A stretch of 64,000 nucleotides of DNA from positions 62,001 through 126,000 of the forward strand of contig VZSF01008219.1 in NCBI GenBank assembly GCA_013398295.1, in the 5' to 3' direction. Below are positions 39,901 through 51,900 of the stretch, piece after piece. The first letter of the stretch is position 1. Each line of letters starts with the position of its first letter. This stretch comes from Chionis minor. Lineage: Eukaryota; Chordata; Aves; Charadriiformes; Chionididae. The position numbers and the translations under genes were made by a program. The notes beneath the pieces are model-generated. The model saw only the letters and a list, made by a program, of their open reading frames with translations. It ran no database searches and had not been told where the DNA came from.

Positions 39901-42900
39901 GGCCTTCGTTTGAATGGAAATCTATTTCTGGAAAGAATAGTCCTAATGTGCAGTACTTAATTAAGCACAGATCTTGATCTCAGCAGCGTACATATTGAAA
40001 CTGGCTTCTGTTGGCTTTATGAAGTGATCAAGTATCTCAGAAGGGGTGTGTGAAGTGTATAGACTGCCCAAGTTGGAACATTTTTCTGTCTTCCCTCGAT
40101 GCCTGGCAACATCTCTCCAAGAAGCTTGGATCAAATGGAACCAAGTATCTTCCTTCCTGCCTCGTTTGTTGACTTGCATCAAAATCCAGGCAGAGGGCAG
40201 AGCCTGCATTTTTGGACTTGGGGGTTTTCGTCTTCTCGGTGACCAGGGACCATGAGCTCTGTGCCCTGTTGGCAGCTACTTACTGAAGGAACTGGTGTAG
40301 CATCAGAAATTTGCCTGACCTTTTGGCTGTTACCCGTCCGCATATGACAGTCGGTGCTTCATGTACAAATTGCTGGCGAAGAGTCCCACACTAGAAACAT
40401 GCTAGGAGGGAAGGCTTTGCTTTGATTTTTTTTTAATTGTTTGTCTTTCCCAATGAATCTAGCTGCAACTGGCTGAAGTTTCTTTCTGAGAAGCTCCTAG
40501 CCTGAGAATCCCACAAGCCAAACCATGTCTCCTGGTTATGATTTAGTGCCATTTGTACTGTGAAAAAGCCATGAAAATGTCCTGTGCCATATTAAATCAC
40601 TGGCACAGCAGCGTTTCAGAGATGGTTCTACTTTATGCTGATGTTGTGTTACCTCACTGTTACCAGAGCAGAGGATTTTGTAAGCTGGTTTTAAGAACCC
40701 AGATCTGCCTGCTGCGCACACCGGACAAGAGAATATCTTTGTTAAAGTCTCTGTATTTTTTTGTTGAAAGTCTTTCTATAACCACTAAGGGGTGTGTGTT
40801 AGAGCAGGTGTTTCCTCCCTGCGGGGGAACATGTCAGGGTTGGCAGGATGGGCAGGAGGAGAGGCAAAACACAGAGTTCAGTGCTGTGAATGGAAAGGAC
40901 CGGGAACAGGAGGTACTGCAGCGATGAGCAGCTGAGAAACCCAATGGTGAATGGCAGGTCTTTGCATCAGTGTGCAAAAATACGATATACGAAGAGGAGA
41001 TTTTGGTGTGGAAAAGGTGAAGGCTTGGGACAGAGAATGCAGCCTAAAGCAGAGCTGAGAATCGGGAAAAGAAGTGGGCCTTGAGATAGGAAGGATTGAG
41101 GTGATACATTAAAGAAGGTTTGGGGTAGTCTGAGGTAGGAGGGAGTGGGAATAATGGAGTGTATTTGCTGTGAGAAGCCTGGGAGTCTGTGTCCCACAGC
41201 CACCATGGGATGAAGCAACTGTGAGAATAAGAAAAGTTGTCTTAAAAGGGTCTTGTGAAGAGTGGCAGGCCCCTGAGGCTGTAACTGAGGGTATGTGTCA
41301 ACCATCTCGCATTTGATGGGCTCTGGAACAGAAAGATGTGGAAGGGAGGAATTCCCAAGCAGGTCCCAGCAGGGTGTCTGTTTTGGGATGTGGGTACACA
41401 CAGAGGACCGTCTTGTCCTGTCACACTTGCAGCTTTTTAGTTTTGGAAATAAAGCAGCACTAATCCTTCTGCTTGTCTAATTAAGGTGCCACTGGCATTG
41501 AAGATCGCCTGCAGGAGGGTGTTCCAGACACAATACAGGCATTACGGAAAGCTGGAATAAAAATATGGATGCTGACAGGTGACAAAAGAGAGACAGCTGT
41601 CAACATTGCCTATGCTTGTAAACTCCTGGAGCAAGACGACAGAATCTTCACTCTCAGATCACAGAGTAGGGTGAGTGGAAAACTACACTTTTCTTCAAGT
41701 GTTTTTTATTTTTCCCTGCTGAAAAATTCAGTCAAGCTGTATCACAGAGCAATATAGAAAAATAAAATGTTTTCTGCTGTCCCAACTGACCAAAGACAGC
41801 ATGATTTCTTGGAACATGAAAATACTGGAAAACTGGCTGTTTGCTTCCTTGCGGGTAAAATATGAAATCCTTTATGTGTATGTAACATCTGTTTCTTTAT
41901 ATACAGTCCCTAAATAATGATTGTTTTGATTGAACAGACTGCTTCTTTGTAGTAGGTTAGAGAGTTGACATGTTTCACATGTTATTAGAGATTGCAAACG
42001 GCTGTGAGTTACAGCATATTAGCAATGAAGAATTATTGTCATGCAAATTCTATTGAATTAAGTTTTGTACTGGTTTGTGTAATATAATCCTTTAGCCCTG
42101 CTTGTCTTGCATAAATGGACAAAGAATTGTCTCATTAAAGTGCATCGCACACTATTCGAGAACACTAATCTGCCAACAATTTTATCAGAGAAAAAGCCAC
42201 CTTCTCTCCACCACCCAGCGAGTCATATGATAAAGAGCGCTTAAAAACGCTGCTGTTCTGGGTGGCAAGTGTAATCCTACTCGATCATTGTGTCCTCTTG
42301 TGGGTGCTTATAACCAGCTGTTTTTCAAATTTGATTTTTATCAATTTTGGCTTTCTTAAGACAGAAATTACTAACTGTAACTGGTAAAGCTGATATATAA
42401 AATGTCTCTCTTCAGATCAGAGACATGGAGTCTAAGACTTCTGTAAAGGACTGGAGGATTTTTCTAAGATTCTGTTTTTCTTTTTTCCTCTGCTTATATG
42501 TTACTTTAGAAATACTGTTTGTATCTGCCATAAAAGATTGTGTGGCAACTGTGGGGAAAATAAAGTGGAAAAGAAAGGATTTTTAGTCCAGTAGTGTTTG
42601 AGGAAAGCTCGGGGTTTTATTTTTGCTAACAGTTTTTTCTTCCTCTTTTCTGACTGGGGAAGGAGTGTCTTACTTAACAGTTAGAACTGAGCCCTTTTTG
42701 CAGAAGTTCTCATCCTCCCTCTAACTGGGCTTTGAAATAAAAAATAGACAGGATTTGAGACTGTTGCATTTCAAAGTAAAATAACGAGACTATTTAAGAA
42801 TATGTATTTTATTCTATGTAGTATGCATTACATATATTGATATCAAGAGTCTTTTGGGTGCCTTATATTGATTCTGACAACGTAAAAAATTCCACAAGGC

Positions 42901-45900
42901 CGGTTCTTCAGTAATTCATTGCAGCTCACCTATAATCTGATTTGAAATGCACTTTCAGCTTTGCATGAAGGTAGAGAAACAAAAGAAAGGTAGAGAGCAA
43001 AAGTCTCTATCAAAGCTGTATTTATATTACAGAACCCTTGATGGTTGGTTTTTCTCTAGTCTATGAGTATTTTCTGATTTGCCTCAGTTTTTTCCCTTCT
43101 CCTAGTACAATACCCAAGACAATCTACTTAAGCAAAGTTAAATCACAGGCCCCCTTTTATTAACAACAGACTGCATCTTTTGTGATTTTAAAGGATTATT
43201 CAGCCTCGTGTCTGAGCCTTTCTGCATTCAAGTGAAATGCTACACAAGGACAGCATTTGACATTTTCTCCTTATGTATTTTATAAGTTGAAAAGGGACCC
43301 AGAACACAAACAGTATTTAGTAAGTTGCCTTTCTCTTGTCTTTAATTAGGATGCCTGTGCCTTGGTGATGAGCAAAATTTTAGAAGGCATCCAGAAGAAT
43401 ACTTCTGCAAAAAAAAAAGCCAGTCAGAAATTTGGGAACGTCTCTGCAAGTTCCTCCACCCAAGCTTCAGGGTTCAGTGCAGGCCTGGTTATTGATGGAA
43501 GGACTTTAGAGCATGTCCTTCATGACAGCCTACAGAATATTTTCTTGGAACTCACAGAAAAATGTCGGGCTGTAGTCTGCTGCCGAGCCACCCCGCTGCA
43601 GAAGAGTGTCCTGGTCAAACTGGTGCGAAACAAGCTAAAGGCGATGACATTAGCTGTAGGTGAGTCCTGCAGTTATCTTCTGAAAAGAAGTCGAAGCTGG
43701 TTTCCTCTCTGCTGTATTTTTATTAATGTCTGTCACAAAATTTACTTTACAAGGATGATAATCCTTTGAATTGTAGCTGTTTGTGGCATAAGATGATGTT
43801 AGTTTTCTGAACGAGCAAATTTAGTCTATAAACGTACTCACAGTAACGTAAAGCAACAAGGACAGCAGCAGTCGTGCACAGTGTTAAGTAACATGTCCAA
43901 AGGAGCAAGTAAGGGGGTTTTCCTTGTCATTCTCCATCACATCCCTCCAAAATAGGGAGGGAGAGGGGAGATGACTGGCTGTGATTTAAAACACCTGTAT
44001 TTTCTGTTCCAGCATACCAGCTAAATTCTGAGAAAAGGAGCAGCTAATACGCACTTGGAGAATATAGCTCAGTTCAGTCAGGCCTTCTGCTTGCTAATCC
44101 TGCTTTCTGTAGGGTTTTCTGTAGGGTGCACTGTCGGCCATAAAAATGTTTTTCCCTGAAGTGTCTGGTATTCTTGTATATTGGTCTTTTTCTGCCAGCT
44201 CCGTGGCGACGCGGTAGCCAGCAAAGCTGCCTCCAGGTCGCATTCCAAATAAAAGAGGTTAATTTTGATTTTTCCTCTTTTCTTTACTCTGTAGGTGATG
44301 GTGCCAATGATGTCAGTATGATCCAGGTGGCTGATACGGGTGTGGGAATATCGGGTCAAGAAGGCATGCAGGTAGTGTACCAGGAGACAGCTGCAAATGA
44401 CACCAGATTCTGGTTCGAATCGGTTCAGAGTTTACCCTGGAGGCCCAGTGCCTCCACTGTACACAGGCAAGAGTTTGCAGGCTGAGCTCACAACCAGGCC
44501 TCAGCGCTCTTCCAGGGGCACTGCAAAGCTGAACGCTGCACGGGTTCGAATTCCAAGCAGCAGAGCTTGCTGCCTGTCGCCAAACTCCCTGTGACTCCTG
44601 TCCTGCCAGGAAACGAGCAGCCTAAGCCTCAGTGATTTCTGTACAGTTGTGTGGGGAGAGTAAGGAGCCGTGTTCCTGCCCACGTTGCGTTGGGCTGAGC
44701 TGTGTGTGTTAGTGTAAAACGTGGAATGGAGGGGCTCAGATCTGAGCGAGGAGAAGACCGTAAGCACTGTGTATGAGGTTTCGGTTCTTGGAGAAGCAAG
44801 GAGTAGGGTCAGCAGAACCACTACCTTGGGCTTCCAGAGGGTGGATGTTGGTCTTTTCAGGAGACTGGTTGACAGAATCCCTCGGGAGGCAGTCCTGAAG
44901 GGCAAAGGAATCCAGGAAGGCTGGACATTTTTCAGGAAGTCTTAGAGGTGCATGAGCAGGCCGTTTCTGTGTGCCGAAAACCAAGACAATAGGGAAGAAG
45001 ACCGGCCTGGCTGAACAGAGAGCTATGGTCGCAACTCAGGGAATAAAGAATTAATGGCCTTTGGAAGAAAGGGACATGGTTTAGTGGTGGGTTTGGCAGT
45101 GTTAGGTTGGTGGATGGACTGGATGATCTTAAAGGTCCCTTCCAGCCTAGGCGAGTTGATGATTCTATGTATAAAAAAAAATAAAATAAGGATTTCCAAC
45201 AGTAGGTAGGTTGCTGACTTGGCAGTATCTGAAGCTTATCTTTAACAGTTTGGATATAACATACCCTTTCCTTGATGTGCCTTGCAGGCTGTGATGGCAA
45301 GTGACTTTGCAATCTCTCAGTTCAGACATCTCAGGAAGCTACTGCTTGTCCATGGTCACTGGTGTTACACCAGACTTACCAACATGGTGCTTTATTTCTT
45401 CTACAAGAACGTGGTATGTAGCTGTCCCCTTCCAGGGAAATCACAATTTGCATGTTTGAGAGTGCTGAAGGGTTTAGCGGGGCTTTATATTCTTTTGTAG
45501 TTGTTTCTATTATGAATGGGTTCAAAAAGACATAAAAAGCATCTGTCAAACAATTCAGTTTCCCGCTTACATCTGCAGAGACCAGAGTCTCTTATTCCAT
45601 GGATTGAATCTCCCGCTCAAAGCCATTGATTAAACAGTGGGTAAAAGGCATTACTGATGTGGTGGCAGCATGACTATTTAATTAAGTCATGTCCAATTTT
45701 GAAATGTAAAGCTGCGTGCTAGTCAAATACAATTTCAAATTGTGGGTTTGGAATGAACTTCACATCATTTATATTTAATGTACTTTATACTTAATTTTCC
45801 CACAGATTACTGTAACCAGACCTTAGATCTGCCTGTTTTCCTGCTGGCTTTTAAAACAGTTGTCTACAGGTAACATTTTATCATGTCATCTTTGACTTTT

Positions 45901-48900
45901 CAGGCCTATGTGAATCTCCTGTTCTGGTACCAGTTCTTCTGTGGGTTTTCAGGCACGTCAATGACTGACTACTGGATCCTGATTCTTTTCAATCTCCTTT
46001 TTACGTCGGTGCCACCCATCATTTATGGTGTCTTGGACAAAGATCTGTCTGCAGAGATACTCCTGCAGCTCCCACAGCTGTACACGACGAGCCAGAAATC
46101 TATGGTAGGTTAAAGAATGCGTGGCCTGAAGCAAACTGAAACGATCAGCATTTGTGCTGTTTCTGTCTTTCCTCCATGGTTCACATCAGGCAAACATGGA
46201 AGTTTAAAACTACTTTCTCTATTAGAAAAACATCCAGGCCTGTGCAATATCTACACAAATAAAAGCTGGTTTTGCAAAAGTGTTTTTTAGACTCTCTTCA
46301 GCCATACACCCAATCTTAGACGTTTGGATGATAAGAGAAATTAAGGACTACAGGTGAAGTACTAGAAGTACTTCAGGTGAAGTACTAGTTGAACATCGTT
46401 ACCAGCATGTTCACGTCATTCATTGCCTCAGCTATCAACATGCTTCCTCAAAATGGGTTTATTTTGAGCATCTGGGCTTACTTTTAAAGATAAGGGGCAC
46501 TAGATACTGTTTTTTCACTGTCATATAAGGGTCTCGACTCCCAAAGTAATGAGGAATGGGTAAGAACCAGAGCAGATTCTGTTCAACTAATCCTCCAGGA
46601 AGTTCTGTCATTCAGGGCTCTTTCTCCTTATGGGGATGTTCTGGAATATGCCAGTGGCACTTTTATCCCATCTGAAAACACTATACATCGTATCTGCTCT
46701 ATAAGTAAATCCTGTCCAAATATTTAGCGCAGAAGACTGCAGGGAGCAGAGGGTAGTTTCTACATCAAAATTATATAAATCAGTAAGCTTTTTCTGGTTT
46801 CTGCTTTGCTTAGTGTGAATTCTGGCATAATCTTAACTTTACCTTTTTTTTTAAAAAAATATATTTAATTATAATAATATTTTTAGTATAACAATTGAGG
46901 GCAGTGACATACTGAGCCTGAGACAGAACAGATACTAGTACAGAGAGAGGAAACGTCGAACATATGAGTTACGTAAAACTCAGCATTGTCTTTATGACCA
47001 TAGCCTTTCAGTAACAGACTTGACACAAGGAAGCTTTTCTGTACCAAGAGGGTGGTCCAACACTGGAACAGGCTTCCTAGAGAAGTGGTCAACGCCCCAA
47101 GCCTGGCAGTGTTTAGGAGGCATTTGGACAATGCCTTTAATAACACACTTTAACTTTTGGTCAGCCCTGAACTGGTCACAGTTGGACTAGATGATTGTTG
47201 TAGGTCCCTTCCAACTTAAATATTCTATTCTATTCTATTCTATTCTATTCTATTCTATTCTATTCTATTCTATTCTATTCTATTCTATTCTATTCTATTC
47301 TATTCTATTCTATTCTATGCCACGCTACGCTGCTCTAACAAATCCTATTAAAAAAAAGAGCCACAACACATTGTGTTCTAGTTGTGTAGTCTCAGCTGTA
47401 CAATCTGTCTAGGTCTGGTTTAGAAGGGAAAGAAGGATATACAGTGAGGGCACAATTTCTTTTGTTTGTTTGTGGACTTTTAAATTTCTTTTTACATACC
47501 CTTAAATATTTTATGTTGCTTGGTTTAAGATACTTTTGCAAAACTAAGTACTCTTTTTGGTACTGATCCAAACCTCCGTAGAGCAGCTGGAGCAGGTCTG
47601 TGCTTTGTCAGTCACAGAGATTTTTGACTAAGTAAATGCTACAAGGCCTCAGGATTTGGCCCTTTGTTTTGATCTTCAGGATATGTACGGTGTTGTGAGC
47701 TGAGATCAACGTTTTGAGGTGACAAAATTAGTGCATTATACAATAGTTTTTCGCTGGTTTTTTTCCCCTTAACTTCTATCAGAGTTTTTCTCTTTTGTCC
47801 AGCACAGCATTGCCTTGCTCTGTGGTTGGAGTTGTTAAGTAGTACGTCATTTCCATTTTTGCATGGAAGTACAGTGAAATAATCGCTTGGAATTAAGTGC
47901 AGCATAGAAGAAAGAGAAATGCTTTGAAAGTTGTAGTATCACCATATTGTGCCCTGACATCACAAGTGCACGGCTCTGTACAAGCCATGAAAATGGACAG
48001 TAACTTGGATTCGCCTTCAGTAATTTCAAGCGGGCAAATTTCCCTGACAGGCAAAGAGAAAGATAAGTTTCCCACACCACCTGCAGAGAGTAGTTTGGTT
48101 CTTGAAAGGGACGAATGGCTTTTTGGAGAAACCCACCTCACTCCAGGAGCTGTGGAGGAAGTCCTGGGTGAGGAGACTGCTCACCTGTGTGCCTCAGTTG
48201 AGTGCCTGAAGGAGTGGGGAATATCTTGAGCTGGAGCACGTGCAGCGAGGGTTTCTTAAGTGGTTGAGCTGTCACAGCAGTTTGCTGCTACTGAGTGAGG
48301 AAGGCTCATTCCTTCTCTTCTCCCTTCTTTTCTTCCCGTTCCCTGTTTTCACCCACATATTTAAACTGCCTCCCTGATGCCAACTTGGTTGTCCCATCGG
48401 ATCCTTCCAGGAGCCGATTTAACTCACTAAAACAACAACGTGTTATTCCAGCAGAAAAGTGAATGGATTTTTCCCATTCTAGTGAGTTAAGTTAGCTCAC
48501 AGAGGAGTCTGGTCTGCACCGAGCCGTCAGCCAGCACAAATTAAGAGGCAGAAGCACAGGAACCAAAAAGAAGGGGGTAGAGACTGAAGAAAGCAGGATT
48601 TGGCATTCAGTGATGGTGAGCTACGAGGGAAATTCACTGTCCCCGAGCCTGCTCCGTTAGGTCAGGCTCTGCTGCCTGTGTTCTGGCAAAAGCAGCTGCA
48701 AGCTCAGCGTTCCCAGGTCTGGCTGCTGATTCAGACAGTGAGGGTTAGCCACGCGTGTGCAGCGCGCTCTTGGTTCTTACTGTCGTAACACAAAGGATGC
48801 CTCTTCATTGGGAAACTAACTGGAATTACTTCTGCAGATAATCCTTCCCCAAATCCAAATTAATGCTAATGAAGGATGCAGCAATTTGTTCCATTTGTTT

Positions 48901-51900
48901 CAATGCCATTATCTTTTTTCCTTACAGGCTTACTTGCCTTCGACTTTCTGGATAACCTTGCTGGATGCTTTCTACCAAAGTCTCGTTTGCTTCTTTGTGC
49001 CCTACTTTGTAAGTGCTGGACGTGAAATACCGTTAGACATTTTGACATACTAAAAACCCAGGCAAATTAGAGAATAAAATGAAGTGTTTGATTTTACTTC
49101 CTCGTATATAAATGTGTACTAACAGGATTGTGATTGAAACCGAGCTGGACTGTGTGCATGCAAATACGTATTCAAATTGTTTGTGCCACTTTGTGTATTA
49201 GGACAACAGGTAACAAATATGTTACACTGACCTTTACAGCTCTCTTCCTTTACAGACTTACTATGGCTCCGACATAGACATTCTTTCTTTTGGCAACCCT
49301 GTCAACACGGCAGCACTCTTCATAATACTGTTCCACCTTCTCATCGAGTGCAAGTCTGTGGTAAGTACTTTGTTTTTTTAATTTTGTTAAAATTAAGAAA
49401 GGGCTTAATATACAAAAGCGAGTAAGTATAAAAAGGCCAAAACCTAAATATTTTGTTCACGTGACCATGTGAGCTCTCCTAATGTACCTGTCATCGCAGC
49501 CAACAGGATTACTCTTATGACTAAAATTAGCAAAATTTGGCCTGAGAATTACTTGTAACTAGTGACAGGATCCTGCCTCGTTAGCATACGGTGGTTTCGG
49601 GGATGCCAGTTTAGTTTTGCAAATGGTAAGACCAATCAGTGATCTGCTGAGCCTCCATCAGTTCCCCGAGCTTGCATCTCAAAGACAACAGTGTGAATGC
49701 TTGGAACGGATGGTCTGCTCTGTGGCCAGGAGAAGCAATTGGGAGGTATATTTTGGTGCCAGAACTAGAGAACCGATACACTACAGAAGTGCTATTCCAG
49801 TTTTTAATTAAGTCTGCACAAGCTAATGTATCTGCATTAGCTTGGATAAATATACAGCCCTTACAAGGGTAATACATGGCTATTTTGCATAATTTTAAAG
49901 AAAATACAATAGTGTTTACAGTAGAAGGACACAGATTTATGGGTGTGTTTTTTTTCTCTTGTCATTTTTTGGAAAAATGTTTTTTAGAATTGTTTCATCA
50001 TGGATGAAATTCCAAATTGTGATTCAGTCTTTCATTGTTATTTGGGAGCGTGGCAGCAGTGATAAAAATAGCTTTATTTAGAATATGCGAGTAGCGTGAC
50101 TGTATCCACGCTCTGAATAGGAAAACATTACTTAAATGAGTTCTATTTGGCATTTTTGAATGTTGGTAAGCTGTCAGACCAATGATGGTGGTGTTTCCAT
50201 AGTAACTATTATAGTCGATAAGGTATAAAATTACAGAAAACTCCAATGTTTTCTGTACTCCAGTTAATCAGTGTCTCAAGCAAGATATGTAAGGATGGTG
50301 TCATGTGAGGATCTCTCCTCCTCCTCGCTTGAGAAGGCTTTCTCTGCTGCCAGTGGATGAGGGGGTCATCTAAGGCAAATGGCCCAAAAAAGGGGAATCA
50401 CAAGGTATGCATTTAATAGAATAAAAAAAATGAAATGGCTGGTTTACCTATGAACTGCAGGAAGAAGGCTCTGTTCTTCCTGGAATGTTTTGTATGAAAT
50501 GAGGAATATTATCTGAACAGATCTACCCACGGTTACATTAAGCAGCCGTCCTCGGAGGCAGAGTGTGTGCATGTTCATGCACGCACGTGGGTGCAGACAT
50601 ACAGGCGTTACAGGTCTTTCTGTTTACAGATTAAATCCGATTTCTTTCCTTTTCTGAATTTCAGACTTGGATACATACAGTAGTTCTCGCTGGCAGCATC
50701 CTGTTCTACTTTGTCTTCGCTCTGGCTTTTGGAGCAACCTGCAAAACCCAGAACTCACAGTCACATCCTTACTGGATCATGGAAAAGCACATGATGGATC
50801 CAGTATTTTACTTAGTTTGCCTCCTGACTACTTGTGTTGCTCTGCTACCCAGGTACGTTTCTGTTTTATAAATGCAGATTGTTGTTGTTAACAAAATTAG
50901 TTTTCTTTGAGTCAGTGATGCTGTAACTCTCTCCGGGTGGAGGTCTTTCCATCTTCTGGTCATGTAAAGAAAATTTTGTAACTCTACCAGACCAAGACAG
51001 CTCTTTAGTGACATGTTCTCAAAGTAAATTTCAGCAAATAAAAAATTTCTTTTGTGATTTATAGTCTATTAAATTATTTATATTATATTAAATATTGTCT
51101 TTGAAGGGAAAAAACCAGTAATTTCTGTAAGCACAGAGTTTATAATTTATATATAAATCAGTTAAATTAGTGATCAAAGTTGAACATGTACTATATGTAG
51201 AAGTACTATGCTTAATCTTGTTTATTTGTGAAACCCTTTTTGATTTGAAGTTTACTCCATGAATATATATAAGGATATTTTAAATGTGGAGTGGAAACAC
51301 GCTGACTAGATTCACAAGGGGCCCTGATTTGTGTTTTTACCGTGCCTAACGTTGAAGTGTTTTGCCTCACTGAAGAGGTCATAGCTCCGAGCTCGGTAAC
51401 TCATTCACCTTGGAAAGGCAGGAGCGTTGGGGGGAGCTCCCAGACACCAGCACACTGAGCAGGGAGACTCCTGAGGAAGCCAGTGGGGAAAAACAAATTG
51501 TGTGAAAAACAGTTAAAGAAACTTTATCAAACTTTTGGTCTTGTTCTGGTGAGTAGCCACAGCTGTCTTCCTTTCACTGGCTGAACGTGAAAGTCTGCAG
51601 CCTATTAGCAAAGCGCCTCCATGCACTAATTTATTTATTTTTCTGTGTTAGGTCTCTTTCTTTCCCTCTCATATAATTTCAGAAAGAGTGGAAATTGAAA
51701 ACGAGTTGCAGTGGGAGAGGCATTGGGGAGAATGACTCTGTTTCCCCCTCACCTGACATCATTTTATGTCGTTAGGCACAGCCTGAGCACGCTTTCTCCT
51801 TCCAGGCTGCCGTACAGGCTGCCTGAGTTGCTGCTGCCAGCGGAGGGGGGCTGGCAGAGCTGTGCCCCGAGGTGCCTGCAGCAGCCACCGAGTACTTGAG

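Larger units (their letters stand above)
37996..41485 (+). other. ATP10D: ATP10D intron 14 (3.5 kb)
   Basis: It holds a CR1 (38311-38640), a duplicated ~199-bp block (38153-38351 and 39291-39488) and two hairpin-forming sequences (39587-39614 and 39768-39792). The rest (39800-41480) shows no known element. Confidence 0.85.
46105..48927 (+). other. ATP10D: ATP10D intron 19 (2.8 kb)
   Basis: It holds a short nested repeat (46351-46388), a CR1 tail (46960-47220) followed by a pentamer microsatellite (47221-47315), and an unexplained 110-codon open frame (47897-48229). Confidence 0.85.

Noticed and set aside
44412..44555. Two B-box-like sequences (GGTTCGAATC and GGTTCGAATT)
   Set aside because: No A box at proper spacing and no tRNA fold; probably chance or decayed SINE-like sequence.
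44501..44905. 134-codon minus-strand open frame in intron 17
   Set aside because: Its left part has no known family, and the rest is antisense to a CR1 ORF2 segment.
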